NCBI RefSeq assembly: GCF_000003195.3
Contig: NC_012874.2
Location: 1,953,001 to 2,017,000, forward strand
DNA from: Sorghum bicolor
Taxonomy: Eukaryota; Streptophyta; Magnoliopsida; Poales; Poaceae
Reading direction: 5' to 3'
DNA: 64,000 nt
Part shown: positions 21,303-33,699 of the stretch, piece after piece
Layout: each line of letters begins with the position of its first letter
How positions within the stretch are numbered: the stretch's first letter is position 1
Translations under genes and position numbers: made by a program
The notes under the pieces: generated by a model
What the model saw: the letters and a program-made list of their open reading frames with translations, nothing else
Told to the model about the DNA's origin: nothing
Databases searched by the model: none

Positions 21303-23500
21303 TGTAGTATCTGTACGAATGGGGACAATTCTTCTCTGCACTTGGGTGCAAATCACCACAACACGCTAGGGGGCCTATTCTTTCGCTGAACAAATATAAA
21401 AGGGATCCCCAATTCCAGTTGCATTTGCATGCAGCCCCGTCCAGCTCCAAAAATCGAATGCAAACAGCATGTGGTGGCAGCATGCATTGCAAATGTAAGC
21501 AGTGGTATGCAGTTCGTTCATTCCCCATGTTACTTGTTGCTACACCCATGCCATATGCCATCTACCGCTGTGGTCCAAGAGCAAAACAGCCAAGAATTGA
21601 ATGAACTGACAACGTCTGAACTTTCAATGATTGGATCACAGACGAGCTAAGCTAGCAAAGAAAGAAGAAGCTAGAAAAGCTTTGCAATGCAACTAGCCGA
21701 CGACTGGATCGATATAAAGCCGGCCGCGGCCGGCCGGTCAAAGCTGTGGGGACTAAGAGACAGATGGTCCTTGGCCAACTCCTCTTTCCATGTGGAGGCG
21801 CATATATGCACTTGTAGCAGTTCATTAGTTGGCAGTGCTTTGTTTACTACTCTAAATAAATAAATTGGATCCGTAACAGCATTTTCACAAAGGTATATGT
21901 ATATATATACACACACACACTAGCAGATGTTCCCGTGCATTACAACGGGAGATTAAATTCTTATTATTTACCTAAAAACTCATGTCAAGAGAGTTGAAAA
22001 AGGTTGGTTTGTCTACACATATCATCCAGAGCTCTTGCTTGCGCTTGAAATTACTGTGCTCCTATTGGGTCATTGCACTTGTTTAGTATTAGCAACCAAG
22101 TGAAAATTAGTATTAGGTGTTACGCTAAATTTGAACCACAGACGATGTACCTGAGCTATGAGTTGGCGCCCTGATTCAATCGGCACTTGGAGCCAAGTGT
22201 GCCCATTACTGATGCGAAAATTATTATCTCTACAACATGTCAAAGTATTCAGCTTAATGGAAACAAAAGCCAACACTCCAAGTGATCTAGGTTTTATGGA
22301 ATTCAGAAATATGTCAGTGTGTAACTCATTTAGCTTTAATTGAAAGGCGGCTCCTGCCGCCTGCGTTAATAAAACAACTCATTTTAGCGACCCTTTTTAA
22401 GTAATTTGATTCTGAGGATGTACAAGAACATAGAAGTCCAGAGCTGATATCTGAGTAGGCTTTTCTTATGTGATGCAGAACAGGTATCATTTTAATTAAT
22501 ATATTTAAAAAATATAATAAACAAAAGTAATTTGGTTTGATAAACAATGTCCTTACCACTTGTTGGATGCACCTCTTTCCAATTGGATGGCTGCACTTGT
22601 TCAGCCTTTTCATATGTATGCCATGAATATAGAGTACAACATTGACGCTATAAACACCATGGATACAGTTTCAACTAAAGCAACAACTTTCTGACAAGGA
22701 GGATACAATGACTTATAACCAACTTCCAGAGAGCTGAAGAATTTAGCATGTATTATTAGGAACTGAATTTATATACATGTTTTTTCTTCCTCGAAAGACC
22801 AGAGAGCTACTGTATTCAGCTTAATGGAAACAAAAGCCAACACTGTCCAAAAGGAAGGAGCATTCTATCTGCGTGTGATCCGTCTGTGACCTACTGGCCG
22901 TACATCGGCCACGCCCCACGGCACGGATCTGAATCTGAAGCTCGCTTCGCTTGTTGGTGCCATTATTGTTGTTCGATCGCGCAACTAACCCAATAAGATT
23001 CTTTCTCAAGCTAGTATATGTCACTCCTAACTCCAGTCCAAGAAACGAGTGTGTGATTTGATCACATGCATGACACTGCGCGGCTAGCTACTAGCTAAAC
23101 TGAAATACTGAATTGTTAGGAACTCCAAAGGTTTGTTTTGTATAGATATATACATATAGATGAACTTCACATCACATGGTCGGCTTTTAGGACTCCGTCT
23201 GAACTGATGACCATACTGTGTGATTTCAGAATTCAGCAGAGACCTGACCTGACTGGCAATATTGTGTGATTTCAGAATTCAGAGAGAATGAAGGACCGAA
23301 ATGGTACGCGGATACCTGAATTCTCCAACATCTGATCCGACCAGCTCAGTCAAAGAGAACACACAGCTCGGCCATATGCAAATGCTCAGCACGTAGCATC
23401 CATGTTCCCAGCACGTTCCCACCTAGTGGAAATAGCGTGCTTCGTCTTCCACTCCACTCGCAGCCATGTTAGTCCTAATATACTGCAGTGCAGGGCACCA
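21303..23500. other. intergenic stretch, no gene recognised
   Basis: No gene or clear transposon seen. TTCCCGTGCATTACAACGGGAG near 21,930-21,951 is a degenerate short inverted motif common in grass repeats. TTCAGAATTCAGCAGAG/TTCAGAATTCAGAGAG near 23,226 and 23,273 is a small direct repeat. Confidence 0.4.
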
Positions 23501-23522
23501 CCCCCCCCCCCCCCCCCCCCCC
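23501..23522. repeat. homopolymer C22
   Basis: An uninterrupted run of 22 C, about 30 bp upstream of the TATA-rich segment of the small secreted-protein gene. Confidence 0.95.
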
Positions 23523-23540
23523 GGCTACTCCAGCCACCAT

Positions 23541-23560
23541 ATGTATATATGTATATATAC
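23541..23560 (+). promoter_or_regulatory. TATA-rich core promoter of the secreted peptide gene
   Basis: ATGTATATATGTATATATAC provides TATA boxes about 190 bp before the chosen ATG, implying a 5' UTR of ~165 nt. Position and composition only. Confidence 0.45.
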
Positions 23561-23751
23561 AACCCGCGGCTGCGGCTACTTAACAGTAGCTAATAAGGCT
23601 CTGCAAGTCCAAGATCTACTCCTCCAAGCTCCAACTGCAGCACACCTATAGATAGATAGACCTAATTAACCTAAGCAGCTAGCAGTCCTGCTCCTGATCT
23701 GCTAGCAACTGCAAGTCACACAGGACACACATCTCAAGGCTCTTCTTGCAG

Positions 23752-24174
23752 ATGAAGCAGGCTGCATGCCGCTGCAGAGCGGCCATGAGCGCCGTGGTGA
23801 TCTTGCTCCACCTCCTCCTCCTCCTGAGCTGCAGCAGTGCGACGACGGCCGCAGTAGCAGCGTCGTCGTCGTCGCCGCCGACGGCCCTGCGTCGTCCAGA
23901 CGGTGGCGAGGACAGCAATGCTGCGGCGTCATCAACGTCACCGCAACAAGGCTGGGCGCAGCGTCGTCGTGCCACGACCACCAGGAGGCTGCTGCGCCCG
24001 GCCGCGGCGGCAGCGGTCGCCACGGCCACTAACACCTTCGATGTCAAGGACCATCGGGCGGCGACGCCGCCGACGACGAAGATGGCGAAGCCGAACGTGG
24101 AGTTCAACGCCAGCACCAAGACCGCGCCGGCGAGCAGATACAACCCCAGGCAGAATAGCAGTCCTCATTCCTGA
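23752..24174 (+). CDS. small secreted protein, possible divergent CLE peptide precursor
   Basis: 140 aa, single exon. The start is MKQAACRCRAAMSAVV; a second ATG at 23,785 would also suit. Residues ~12-30 (MSAVVILLHLLLLLSCSS) form a strong signal peptide core. The middle is Ala/Ser/Thr/Arg-rich low complexity (RRATTTRRLLRP), as in peptide-hormone precursors. The C-terminus carries VEFNASTKTAPASRYNPRQN. CLE peptides usually end F-x-A-S-x-R-x-V-P-x-G-P-(N/D)-P-x-H-N; here F-x-A-S, a basic residue, P, S in place of G, then N-P-x-x-N align if one extra residue is allowed. The length, signal peptide and lack of introns fit CLE precursors, which are processed to 12-13 aa signals. The altered core makes the family call tentative; it may be an unrelated secreted peptide. 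Confidence 0.6.
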   Translation: MKQAACRCRAAMSAVVILLHLLLLLSCSSATTAAVAASSSSPPTALRRPDGGEDSNAAASSTSPQQGWAQRRRATTTRRLLRPAAAAAVATATNTFDVKDHRAATPPTTKMAKPNVEFNASTKTAPASRYNPRQNSSPHS

Positions 24175-25191
24175 ACTGGAAGAAGCTACTACAGCTTAGT
24201 ATCACTTTCTGTTCCTGATTAATCCTCTGATTCGTTCTCGATCTCTTCTTGTAGTTAGCAACTAGTAGTCTGTAGTCAGCCTTGAGCCTTGTCTCCTTGT
24301 CTCTTCATCTTGTGTAGAGGTAAAAAAAAAAAAAAACTAACCTCATAGTTTGCTTGCTGTCAGCAGGCATTTACTAGCTAGTTCTACACCATGATCTGTA
24401 GCTTCAATCTGCTTGCTGTTAGAAGACTGAGATCAATATGTGCATGGTATTCATTCTTCATCACTGTTGGCACCGAACAATGGCACCAAACTTTTAAGTT
24501 TTAAGACAAAGGAAGTCTACTTCCAGCCTCTGCACCAACTTGTGGGGGTTGGAGTGCAGACAGCAGAGGCATCAAATTCAGAAACATTTTTAAGAAAAAA
24601 CTCAACAAATCTATCTGAATAGATTTTGTGGAGTCATCCACAGAAGCCAAATTGACTCATTTCAACTTGTCTAAACACCATTCCTTGTCCAAACTAAGAA
24701 CCAAGTTAAGGAAACCAGCAATTTTAAACCCAAACAAGAAGGTATAACAATAATAAACTAATAAGAAAAAAAAACAATTTTAAACAGCATGGAAAATATT
24801 TGCAGTTCAGATCATATCCATGAGACTATGACCAGTAAGTTCTACAACTGTTTCAGCCCTACAACTGTTCTATCAGTTGGCAACTCTTAAGCAACAGTTT
24901 TCCAAAGTCACTTCCTGTTGCCTCTGGGGATCAATGCAAACAGGGAAAAACGAAGTCTAACTACTTCACATAACTAGGAAGAGTGAAAACTCTTCAGACA
25001 AAACAAGGAATAGTTATACATCGCAAAAGACGCATGCCTATTCTACAATCTTCTAATTCGTGGCCATTGGCCCTGCCTCGCTTGCCGGACCAACCACATT
25101 TAAGCTCGATACTCGGTGAATACTGTTTAATGTACAAAGTTAACAAAAGGTGTGGCCTTTAAGCCCATGAATGCCATAGCCACCATTGGAA
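24175..25191. other. convergent 3' regions
   Basis: Holds the 3' untranslated region of the secreted peptide gene and, approaching 25,191, that of the minus-strand CID gene. An A14 run occurs near 24,322. No other gene or repeat recognised. Confidence 0.5.
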
Positions 25192-28100
25192 TCACTGTCG
25201 TTGGGCAGACGGAGATTGCTGCAGCTGCACAGGCGGAAAGAACCCCATGCCTGATGATTGAAAGAATCCAGCTGATGTTGGTGATTGCTGTGGCGCCTGA
25301 GGAGACTGCTGCTGCTGTTGGGCCTGGCTCTGAGCTGGTGGAAGTGGAGGTGGAGGAGGTGGTCCACTTGGTCCTGGAAAACCTGATGGCAAAATGTTTG
25401 TCAATGGCGGCGGAGGTGGCATAGAGCCAGCCATCATCCCAAAAGGTCCTCCCATTCCAATCATTCCTCCAGTATTTTGACCAAACGGTTGCATGAGCGG
25501 TGACAATAGAGATGGCAATGGTGGTGGAGGGGGTGGGAATGGGCCTGGAGTTGGTGGATGTGTGCCTCCAAGAGAAGTAGGCACTGCTCCAATCTGTTGT
25601 TGCACCTGTGGTGCTTGTCCAAAAAAGGGAGGAGCACCCATGTCAGCAGCCTGCCCTGTTTTCTCAAGCCTAGGCCTCTTATCAACCTGGAAACCTGGTG
25701 GTCCTCCAGAGAATTCTCCAGAAGGCGATCCGCCATTTATGGAAGCAGCTTGCTCAGCAGCAAAAGATGAGAGAATGGAGGTCAGCACCTGCACAGGTGC
25801 TGACAAAGACGCAAGCTTATCTGCCATAGCTGCTGCCGTTCTCTTGGACTCATCACCCACTGCACTGACTGTAGGGGGAAGTGAAGTTGCAGGATTCAGT
25901 GGCTGTGACTGGAGAGGTGTCGATCTTACTCCTGAACCCTGCATTATAGCCGAAGTTTGCTCTGGTGGAGTAATCATGAGTTGACTAGAAGTTGATTGTG
26001 TAACGCTCGTGACAAGGGCACGGCCCAGTTGTTCTCTAAGTTGGATGACACGTTGAGCCTCTGCTTGAGCAACCTGTTTTGGGAATTAGATCAGAGATTA
26101 GCAAGATGACATGTTACAATCATAAAATGGCTAAAGAATGACTACAGTTGCATAAAAGATACCAATATAAAAAACAGTGATATCTACCAATATTAAAGAA
26201 AGTTAATTTTGATCACAGATAAATTTCAACAAGTTAATTGAGGAGCAGCAGCAGGAAATAAAGCTGTTTATATCAAACTCATGATGTTTTACATTTCATG
26301 CTATATATAGGCACCACAAATTTTCAGTGAATGCTAGGCTATTTATATCAAATATATAAATGAAAGGAACTTCATGAGACTAAAAAAGAAACATGCAGAA
26401 GGAAAAAAATAGACCAGGAGGGAGAAGGGAAAATGCAAAACCACTTGAACATATATAATAAGAATCTTTGCCCTCCAAAGTATCTCAAGATTTATGTGAA
26501 GAAAAAATAGGTAGAAGACACGATTTCCATCAGTCTTGATAAGGATGCTATTGGGTAAAAATTACCCACACAAGCATGCACACACTATTTGATACAGAGT
26601 AATAACTGCAAGAAGGCAGTCGGTAGACCCTATTTTATTCAAGCCAGGCCTAGTTTAAGCTAATTTAATAACATTTGAGTTGTTAGATTGATAGGCTCTT
26701 TTGTTAGTTAGAAAGCTATCTCGTGATTGATTTGCTTTCTAGTGTGAGCCACTGAACCCTATTTCTTTTCTCGAATAACGCAGGAGAGTTGCGTGTCATT
26801 TCATTAAGAAGAAAAGGTACATAAAGGAAGGGGGGTATACCCTCCCAGTAGGTACAGCCCTGACAGGAGAATCAGCACTGTAAAATGCGTCCCACTAATT
26901 GATCAAGAAAGAATTAGCAATCTGCCTTCTCAGTCCCTTCTCAATCCTGCCTCGCTGGGTGGGGTGGTAGCTAAGCACAACTGTGGGGCACAGCTCTATT
27001 AAAAGTTTAAAACTAAACACCAAGTTCTCTAACACACTAACACACGCTACAGCTATCTCCTGCAATTGGATCGTTCTACAAATCTACAGACCCATTAGAA
27101 TATAGGGTGCGGGGACGGTAACACACACTTGCCCATCATTTACCCATGCCTACACACTTGCCCTATAATATGTGCTGCAGGGACGCACTGAAGAGACGAG
27201 AAAATCCAGCAGAAGCATGCAGCCACAAATCCACAATGAATCGGATGAGAGAACCCCTGTGGCAAATCATGCAAACAGCGAGCCACGCAGACCGAGGGGA
27301 TGCATGCCTGCGCTGATTTCCACGTGGGGGCGGACGAGCAACAAGTTGCGCGGCAGCAAATTCGACGAAGAATTGCAGTGGTTAGATGGGGTGAAAACAA
27401 AATCATCTAGGGCAGATCAAGAGGAGACCTAACCCTTGTTTGACTCTGTAGTCTGTACCATGATATGAATAGAATTTGTATTCATTATGATTATGATTTG
27501 TGAGAGCTCTAGGCCCAAATATATGTAGGTACATGTATTAGCATATTGCACAAAACTCCCTTACACAATGAAGAGGTACAAAGAGTTAGAATACATCAAA
27601 CACTCAGTATACTTGGCTCACGTAATCACGTTCACACCATAGATTTCTAGAAGATCAGTTAAAATGTGTCAGACATGATTAAATACTATAGAGGATCTTT
27701 GCAGAGATTGTAGGGACTAAATACACAAGCAGGCTCCATGAGCATGAAGAAAATGAATGACGTCTAAAAGCACTTCGAATTTCAACCTTGTGTTGACACC
27801 ATAAATTTTCATAGCTCAAATGAAACTTGTGGGAGATATCCTGAGCTGCTTTGTGCTGACCACGTGGGGGCCCACTTGCAGCGCGGGGACTATGGATAAT
27901 AATAAAGTTTATTCTCTAATTGTTGGTCTACCCATATCCACTAGTAGCATCTGCAACTGTGGCTATGCATGGATAGGTAAGATTTTGATGTAATTAGGTT
28001 CCCCATGCCCCAACAAAACCGAAAACATCTGAGTGCACAGAATAGTTCAGACCCAAATGCATGTAACAACACCCAAAAAAAACACTGTCTTTAACATAAG

Positions 28101-31100
28101 GCACACTAAGTTGTTATGAATTATGACCATGGACATATATGTGCAACAGCCACATACCCAGCAACCACAATTGGTCAGCCTTCCAATGCAAAGGAAATTA
28201 TGCTAGAGTGGTAGAGTATTTAATCATGCTAGAGCTTCCCTGTAACCTGTGCATGTTCTGCCTCTATTTCTAATTATTTTATCACACAACTCATCCTGAA
28301 CATATGGGTGCATTCATCAATATGATGCCATAGTTTTATAATTATGTCCACATCATGGGACATCTTAGGCAGTACCAAGATAAAAGAATGGCCTCCACTT
28401 TCCACTGTCCAGAACTCTAAAATAGATTAAAAGAGTAAATGGGACAAGATAGATAAGCATCATAGTGAGGATGTGATTTTGCAAGGAATAGCAACAGGTG
28501 AAAAGGACAACATGCAATAAGATATAAAGAAGAATTCTTACTTGCAATTGACCGCGAAGAACTACTGACTTCGACTCCTGTTAAAAAGAAGAAAAAACAT
28601 ATAGTTCTGAACAGCACAAGGTATGTAATTGAGATGGAACGTTGGGAAGATAATGAAAAGGCTCAAAACCTGTTCGCTGAGAGCTTCTTTCAATTGATTG
28701 ATCAGGGATACCCTTGCCATATCTACACTTTCGAGTTGTTCAATGCACTGTTTTAGGGTCATTTCCTGTTCTTGCAGGTCAGAGATCAATGACGATGCTG
28801 GCTGATTACCTTATGAAGAAACATAGAGGATTAAAATGGCAGAAAGAACACATCAGGATGTAGTCAAACTTTCTTCAACAGCAGATTACAACTTTGAATA
28901 ACTAGTGAGCAAGAAAAATCCTTACCGTTGATGCTAGCATCGTTAATATCTTTATCTATCCTCTCCAAAAGCCCCACAGTAGTCTTACATTTATTTAAAG
29001 CTGTGTCTTCGTCAAAATGGCGATCAAGCACTGATTGATATGCAGACACAATTTTTTCAGGCATCCCGCCAACAACGAGTTTCTACAGTAAAAGTCAACA
29101 ATAAGGTGGTGCTCTCATATCCAATTCAATATGTCAGAAGTCAGATCCACCCAAGATAATAAGCAACTTACTTTTACTATTGTACCGGAATCCTTCCGTG
29201 CAGCTTTGGAATTTGAAGTGGGATTAGAGCTAGGATTTAAACTATTCCCATTGTTAACCAATATGGGAGGGTCGTCACCAAGAATGTCATTTTTCATACT
29301 TTCAATACGGCTCCCAAAAACTTTACGATCATCCCAGATTAATATCTGTAGTTCCAAAAAACAATAACAAGATAGAATCATTTAGCTTACTTATTTTGGA
29401 CTTGCAATAAAAGATGATGTAAAAATTCCATCAGTTATTCCACAATTAATCTAGTCATACTATGACTAAGAATTTTCTGTACAGAGTATTGATGAAGATA
29501 TAAGCAAACTATAACTGATCATGTCTGAAAAAAAATCAAAGCAAACGAACACCTGGAATTAAGATAAGTGTACTAGGGGAGTAATAAGGATAGTTGCATA
29601 ACTAAAGCAGCAAAAGCATAAGACTCTAATAGATTGCTATAACAAATAAACTAAGGGTGGTCATTGATCCAATGATACTATAGTAGCATGATGGTACAGA
29701 TATAAAGCAGAAAAAGCATATGACTCCAATAGTTTGCTATAACAAATAAACTTAAAATGGTCATTGATCCAATGGTACTATAGTAGCATGATGGTAAAGA
29801 TCCTCCTGCATTATTAGACAAGGTTCTAGGACAACTCTAGAATAAAGGTGCTTCTCAAATGCGAAGAACTAACCACATAACAGTGAAAAAATATTAAACT
29901 TACCAATCTCGCCACCTGCTTCTTCCCTTCTTCTCCGCCTTTCTCATAGACATGCTTCAGTGATCTAGGTAAAACCCTCCAGAATTCATCCACATAGTCT
30001 GCTCCCTTACGTTTGCTGTTTTGCAGGATATCATTTGATAGATATAGGAACGAAATTTTCTTATCCTCCCTTGCAATAGTAAACTGCTTTTCCCATGTGT
30101 CTACAACCCTTTTGGCCCTCTTGCGGTGAAAAATGCACCATTGTGAAAGGGCTGCATAAGAATTAAGGAACATAAAAAGAAGAACCACAAATGAAATCTC
30201 TAGATGCAAACTTACATATAAAAAAAGACAAAATTCTGATTAAAAATTTACATCATTAACAGACAGAGTGTGGAAATAAATAGACAAGGTAGTCATTTAC
30301 TACTTGAGAAACCTGGACTAAATCAAACTGTATAGTAGAAAGACATAATTATAAACCACAGAATTGAGACCACCACCATTAAGAAAAGGGGAACACAGTT
30401 CCTAGGTCAATAAAGGTTTCATCTTTGTAAAATGAAAAGTTCCTACCATGCAGGCTCCCACTAAAAAGTGGTCAACAGTTTCAGTCATCTCTCCCTGATT
30501 TGATAGTGTAATTATATTACATCTCTAGAAACAGAACACGTCTTGAGGCCAAAAAAAGAGCAGCATTGCTCAATAAACCTACAGGTTTAGACATTTAGTG
30601 CTGGACATCAAATTAAGCTGACTGTAAGCATGGAAAGTTAACAAGGGGTGAGATCATTTGATTCTATAGGGTAGGAATGGTTAGTATGTCATACAGCAAT
30701 ATATTATATGCAGACACAGTATACCTCACAGTAACTTGAGTAGAGATGGAGTTGTATATAGCAACATACAGCACGGATTCCTCATGCAGAAGCAAGCACA
30801 ATGATATTAAAATAATCATATGATTCTCCTTTTATATCAATTAATAGAGAGTGACATGCGACATGCCTTACTTCAAACTCCAAAAGTAAGGCTTGCAGGG
30901 TTTGTTTATATAAATTGATAAGGAGTTAGGGGTACATGTCTTCACTTCACTGGTTAGTAGGCTCAAAATGGAGATATATGGCCATGATGTAGGAGGTGAA
31001 GTAGTACTGGCAATACCTTTTCAGTGCAATAATATGCTAGCACAATTTAGTTTGAACATGGAACAGGTAACAAACTAGAACAACAACATCAGAATACCAT

Positions 31101-32309
31101 AAAGTGCAAGCAGCAAACCAAAAGCAAAAACAGGCTTACCAGTTACTACCATATTAGTGCATAAATAACAGCAAGAGACATCTCTTGCTTGTTGGGACAT
31201 ATGTTTCTGTTATCCTGTCTAGTTTAACAATTAAGTGAGCAGAACAAATATATGCCACATCCTTCACTAGGAGCTAAAGTTTAGCCATGTCGTTCTTACT
31301 CGTAAACTAGTTTGCAATTATACTCTAGTGACTGTTAATAGATGCAATGTTTACTCTTAGGAATTCAAGTTATCATTTTCCAGGGAACAGCCTCAAAAGA
31401 CAATGAAATTTAGGAATTCACGTTATCATTTTCCATTTCACAAAGGGGACAGCCTCAAAAGACAGTGAAATTCATCTTTATAGAGAAATGGAAACCAAGC
31501 ATTGGCAGTAAAGACAACAAAAACAAAAGTATTTAATCCCCAGAAAGTTGGGGCAGACCAGAGTTGAAACCCAACAAGAGCACCAATAAAGAGGATAAAG
31601 AAGTAAAAAAGAAAATGGGCATTAATGGCGGTGGTAACAGTAACTCTACGTCCAAGGACAGAAACACATAAATTCAAGTGCAGCACAAAGCTAATTCGAA
31701 ATCCAAAATGTGTACCATGATTCATTGCATTTACAATAAGGCCCTGTTTGGTTATAATCTTATAATGAAATTAGAAGCATTTTCTAGGTATTAGTTTCAA
31801 CTCATGAGATCCAAACAGGAGAACTATCTTTCTCGAATAAACTGCACGAGAAAAGACTCTAGAATCAAGAGAATTGTCAGGAAGCAGACCAATATAAATC
31901 ATACTGTAATATTGATACACTACACAAGCGGATTTGTAATTCCTATATACGTGCACCTCCAAGCTAAACATGATAAGCACTGTGCAGAACAGAACAAGAC
32001 GGTTATACTTAGATCTCCTGGCCAATTCTACTCACAGACGTTGCAATTTACAAGTTAGGGCTTTACTTAGTCAAGAGAATATGAAACAGACAGCAACACC
32101 CTAGGCTACCAAATTTGCGAGCACTCGGAGAAGTAAACAAGGGAAGTGAACAGGGAAGAAAGGATACTTTGAATGCTAGTGGCTGAGTTGTTGAGCCTGT
32201 TGAGCTTATCAATCAGCCTCTGCTCGCTGAAGGAGCCGCCGCTGCTGCCACCTCCAGCCCCGCCGCCGTCTCCCGTTTCCGCGTCTACATCCGCCTTCGC
32301 GCCCGCCAT
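25192..32309 (-). CDS. CID-domain RNA polymerase II CTD-binding protein (RPRD1/Rtt103-like)
   Basis: Exons (minus): 32309-32168, 30151-29904, 29345-29172, 29082-28926, 28809-28670, 28577-28542, 26073-25192; GT-AG junctions, phases consistent, 592 aa. After a Gly-rich leader, residues ~28-158 form a CTD-interacting domain (SIQTLSQWCIFHRKRAKRVV, KKISFLYLSNDILQNSKRKG, VLPRSLKHVYEKGG, LILIWDDRKVFGSRI). The family binds phosphorylated Pol II CTD and works in transcription termination/3'-end processing in the nucleus. Residues ~190-320 are helical (EQEMTLKQCIEQLESVDMAR, AQAEAQRVIQLREQL), matching the RPRD coiled coil. The C-terminus is Pro/Gln-rich with polyproline runs. A 5'-UTR intron is likely: donor after 32,505, acceptor just upstream of the ATG. 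Intron 1 is ~2 kb and intron 6 ~2.5 kb; both hold transposon debris. Confidence 0.92.
26767..26885 (-). mobile_element. LINE 3'-tail fragment in intron 6 of the CID gene
   Basis: TTTCTTTTCTCGAATAACGC with ATTAAGAAGAAAAGGTAC downstream, the same reversed LINE tail as at 7.5 and 41.8 kb. Here it lies in the same orientation as the host gene. Confidence 0.5.
29601..29800. repeat. 100-bp tandem duplication in intron 2 of the CID gene
   Basis: Two adjacent copies with a 100-bp period. Both contain TTGCTATAACAAATAAACT, GGTCATTGATCCAATG and ACTATAGTAGCATGATGGTA, with a handful of differences. Confidence 0.85.
31359..31472. repeat. short tandem duplication in intron 1 of the CID gene
   Basis: AGGAATTCAAGTTATCATTT and AGGAATTCACGTTATCATTT begin two copies 53 bp apart. 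Both include ACAGCCTCAAAAGACA; the second has a small insertion. Confidence 0.75.
31515..31575 (-). mobile_element. LINE 3'-end fragment in intron 1 of the CID gene
   Basis: CCCAGAAAGTTGGGGCAGAC followed by AGAGTTGAAACCCAACAAGA resembles, in reverse, the conserved 3' end of many grass LINEs. Only the tail is left. Confidence 0.4.
31740..31830. mobile_element. short MITE relic, GGCCCTGTTTGG ends
   Basis: Left end GGCCCTGTTTGGTTATAAT, right end AGATCCAAACAGGAG, about 90 bp, in intron 1 of the CID gene. The inverted ends suggest a much-reduced Tourist-like element. Confidence 0.4.
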
Positions 32310-32504
32310 CACGAAGCCGCTAACTAATCCGGCTCCCTCGCGGATAAACCGAATCCCTAGAGAAATCTGCACTCCTGCGAAAGCAAGATCGAGCAAATTT
32401 TGCGCATAAAAGTTCAGAAAAAAAAAATATCCAGAAAAAAACAGAAATCTCGGGATTGTGGTGGGGGATTGGAGCTCAGGGTTCTAGGGGGGAGAGATGC
32501 ATAC

Positions 32505-32690
32505 CTCTGTAGCGAGTTCTGAGCTTGAGCTTGCCGCCGCGGACGAGGCGAAAGGGGAAGGACCGAAGGAGGGGCAGGCGAAGAGCCAAATCCAATCCTT
32601 ATTCGACGCGCGTGCGCCGCGCCGGAACTGCTAGCTACGCACGGCGCGCCGCCGTCTTCTGCGGCGAGGATAGGGAAGGGCGGCGGGCGC
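32505..32690 (-). other. probable 5'-UTR exon of the CID gene
   Basis: On the minus strand CTCGCTACAGAG is followed by a donor GTATGC at 32,504. An acceptor (TTTCGCAG before GAGTGCAG) sits shortly upstream of the ATG. The 5' limit is not defined by sequence. Confidence 0.5.
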
Positions 32691-32946
32691 ACGGGGCGGA
32701 TGGGAGAAGGGCGCAGCGGCGGCGCGGCGTGCTGGTGGTTTTGGTGGGGTGGCTGTGTTTTTCTCTCTCTCTGCTGGTTTTCCCCCTTTTCTTTTCCAGC
32801 GTATTTTGCGCGTGAGACTGAGAAAAGGGGTAAATAAAAAATAAATATTTTATAAATATTTTGGTAGGTCTTCTTTATTTTATGGATTGAAGCAGTATTA
32901 ATTATTCTTATATTTTCGAGAAAAAATCAAAGTATCTTAGTATCTA

Positions 32947-33203
32947 CTCCCTCCGTCTACAAATAAGTGTACATCTCGTTTCTCAAGAAGACAAATTTTT
33001 TAAAGTTTGACTAGAAATATATTAAATAATATCAATATTTATATCTACAAATAAGTATATTATAAAAATATATTTCATGCTCAATTTAATGATACATATT
33101 ATATATAATAAATATTAGTATATTTTTATATATATTTAGTCAAACTTAAAAATATTTGACTCCTCGAAAAAGGGGAGGTACATTTATTTGTGGAATGAAG
33201 GAG
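32947..33203. mobile_element. Stowaway MITE with clear ends
   Basis: A 257 bp element flanked by TA. Left CTCCCTCCGTCTACAAATAA, right TTATTTGTGGAATGAAGGAG: the canonical Stowaway terminus on both sides. AT-rich interior without ORF. Located ~250 bp upstream of the CID gene's untranslated exon. Confidence 0.85.
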
Positions 33204-33339
33204 TATATCATTAACTAATCCTTGAATATGTTTTTATCGTATAACTTATTTGAAGCTACAGATATACTACCAAAGATTTTTTTTTTATCCATGTCATTAC
33301 AAAAATTTTGAAATAGGTACGTTACTACAGTTTACCTTA

Positions 33340-33584
33340 TGCCTTGTTTACTTCCACCTAAAAACCTAAAAAATTTCAAGATTCTCCGTCACATCGAATC
33401 TTTAGACGCATGCATGGAGTATTAAATATAGACGAAAATAAAAACTAATTGCACAGTTTGATTGAAATTGACGAGACAAATATTTTGAGCCTAGTTAGTC
33501 TATAGTTAGACAATAATTACCACAAACAAACAAAAAGTGCTACAGTGTCACGAAATTTTTTTCCTTCGAGAACTAAACAAGGCC
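33340..33584. mobile_element. MITE, family A, TTA duplication
   Basis: Left TGCCTTGTTTACTTCC, right GAACTAAACAAGGCC, flanked by perfect TTA repeats. 245 bp with all family blocks. Confidence 0.82.
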
Positions 33585-33699
33585 TTATTGTAAGTTTGAC
33601 ATCATAGTTATGTTTCTCCCACATACATGCCTTTTTCTACATCTAGCGTATATCTAGGCTCACTTACGACATATTCTCGTATCTCCCCGTATTGCCCCT

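Noticed and set aside
27140..27432. ORFs on both strands in intron 6 of the CID gene
   Set aside because: No start context, no family similarity, and the region is spliced out of a well-supported gene model.
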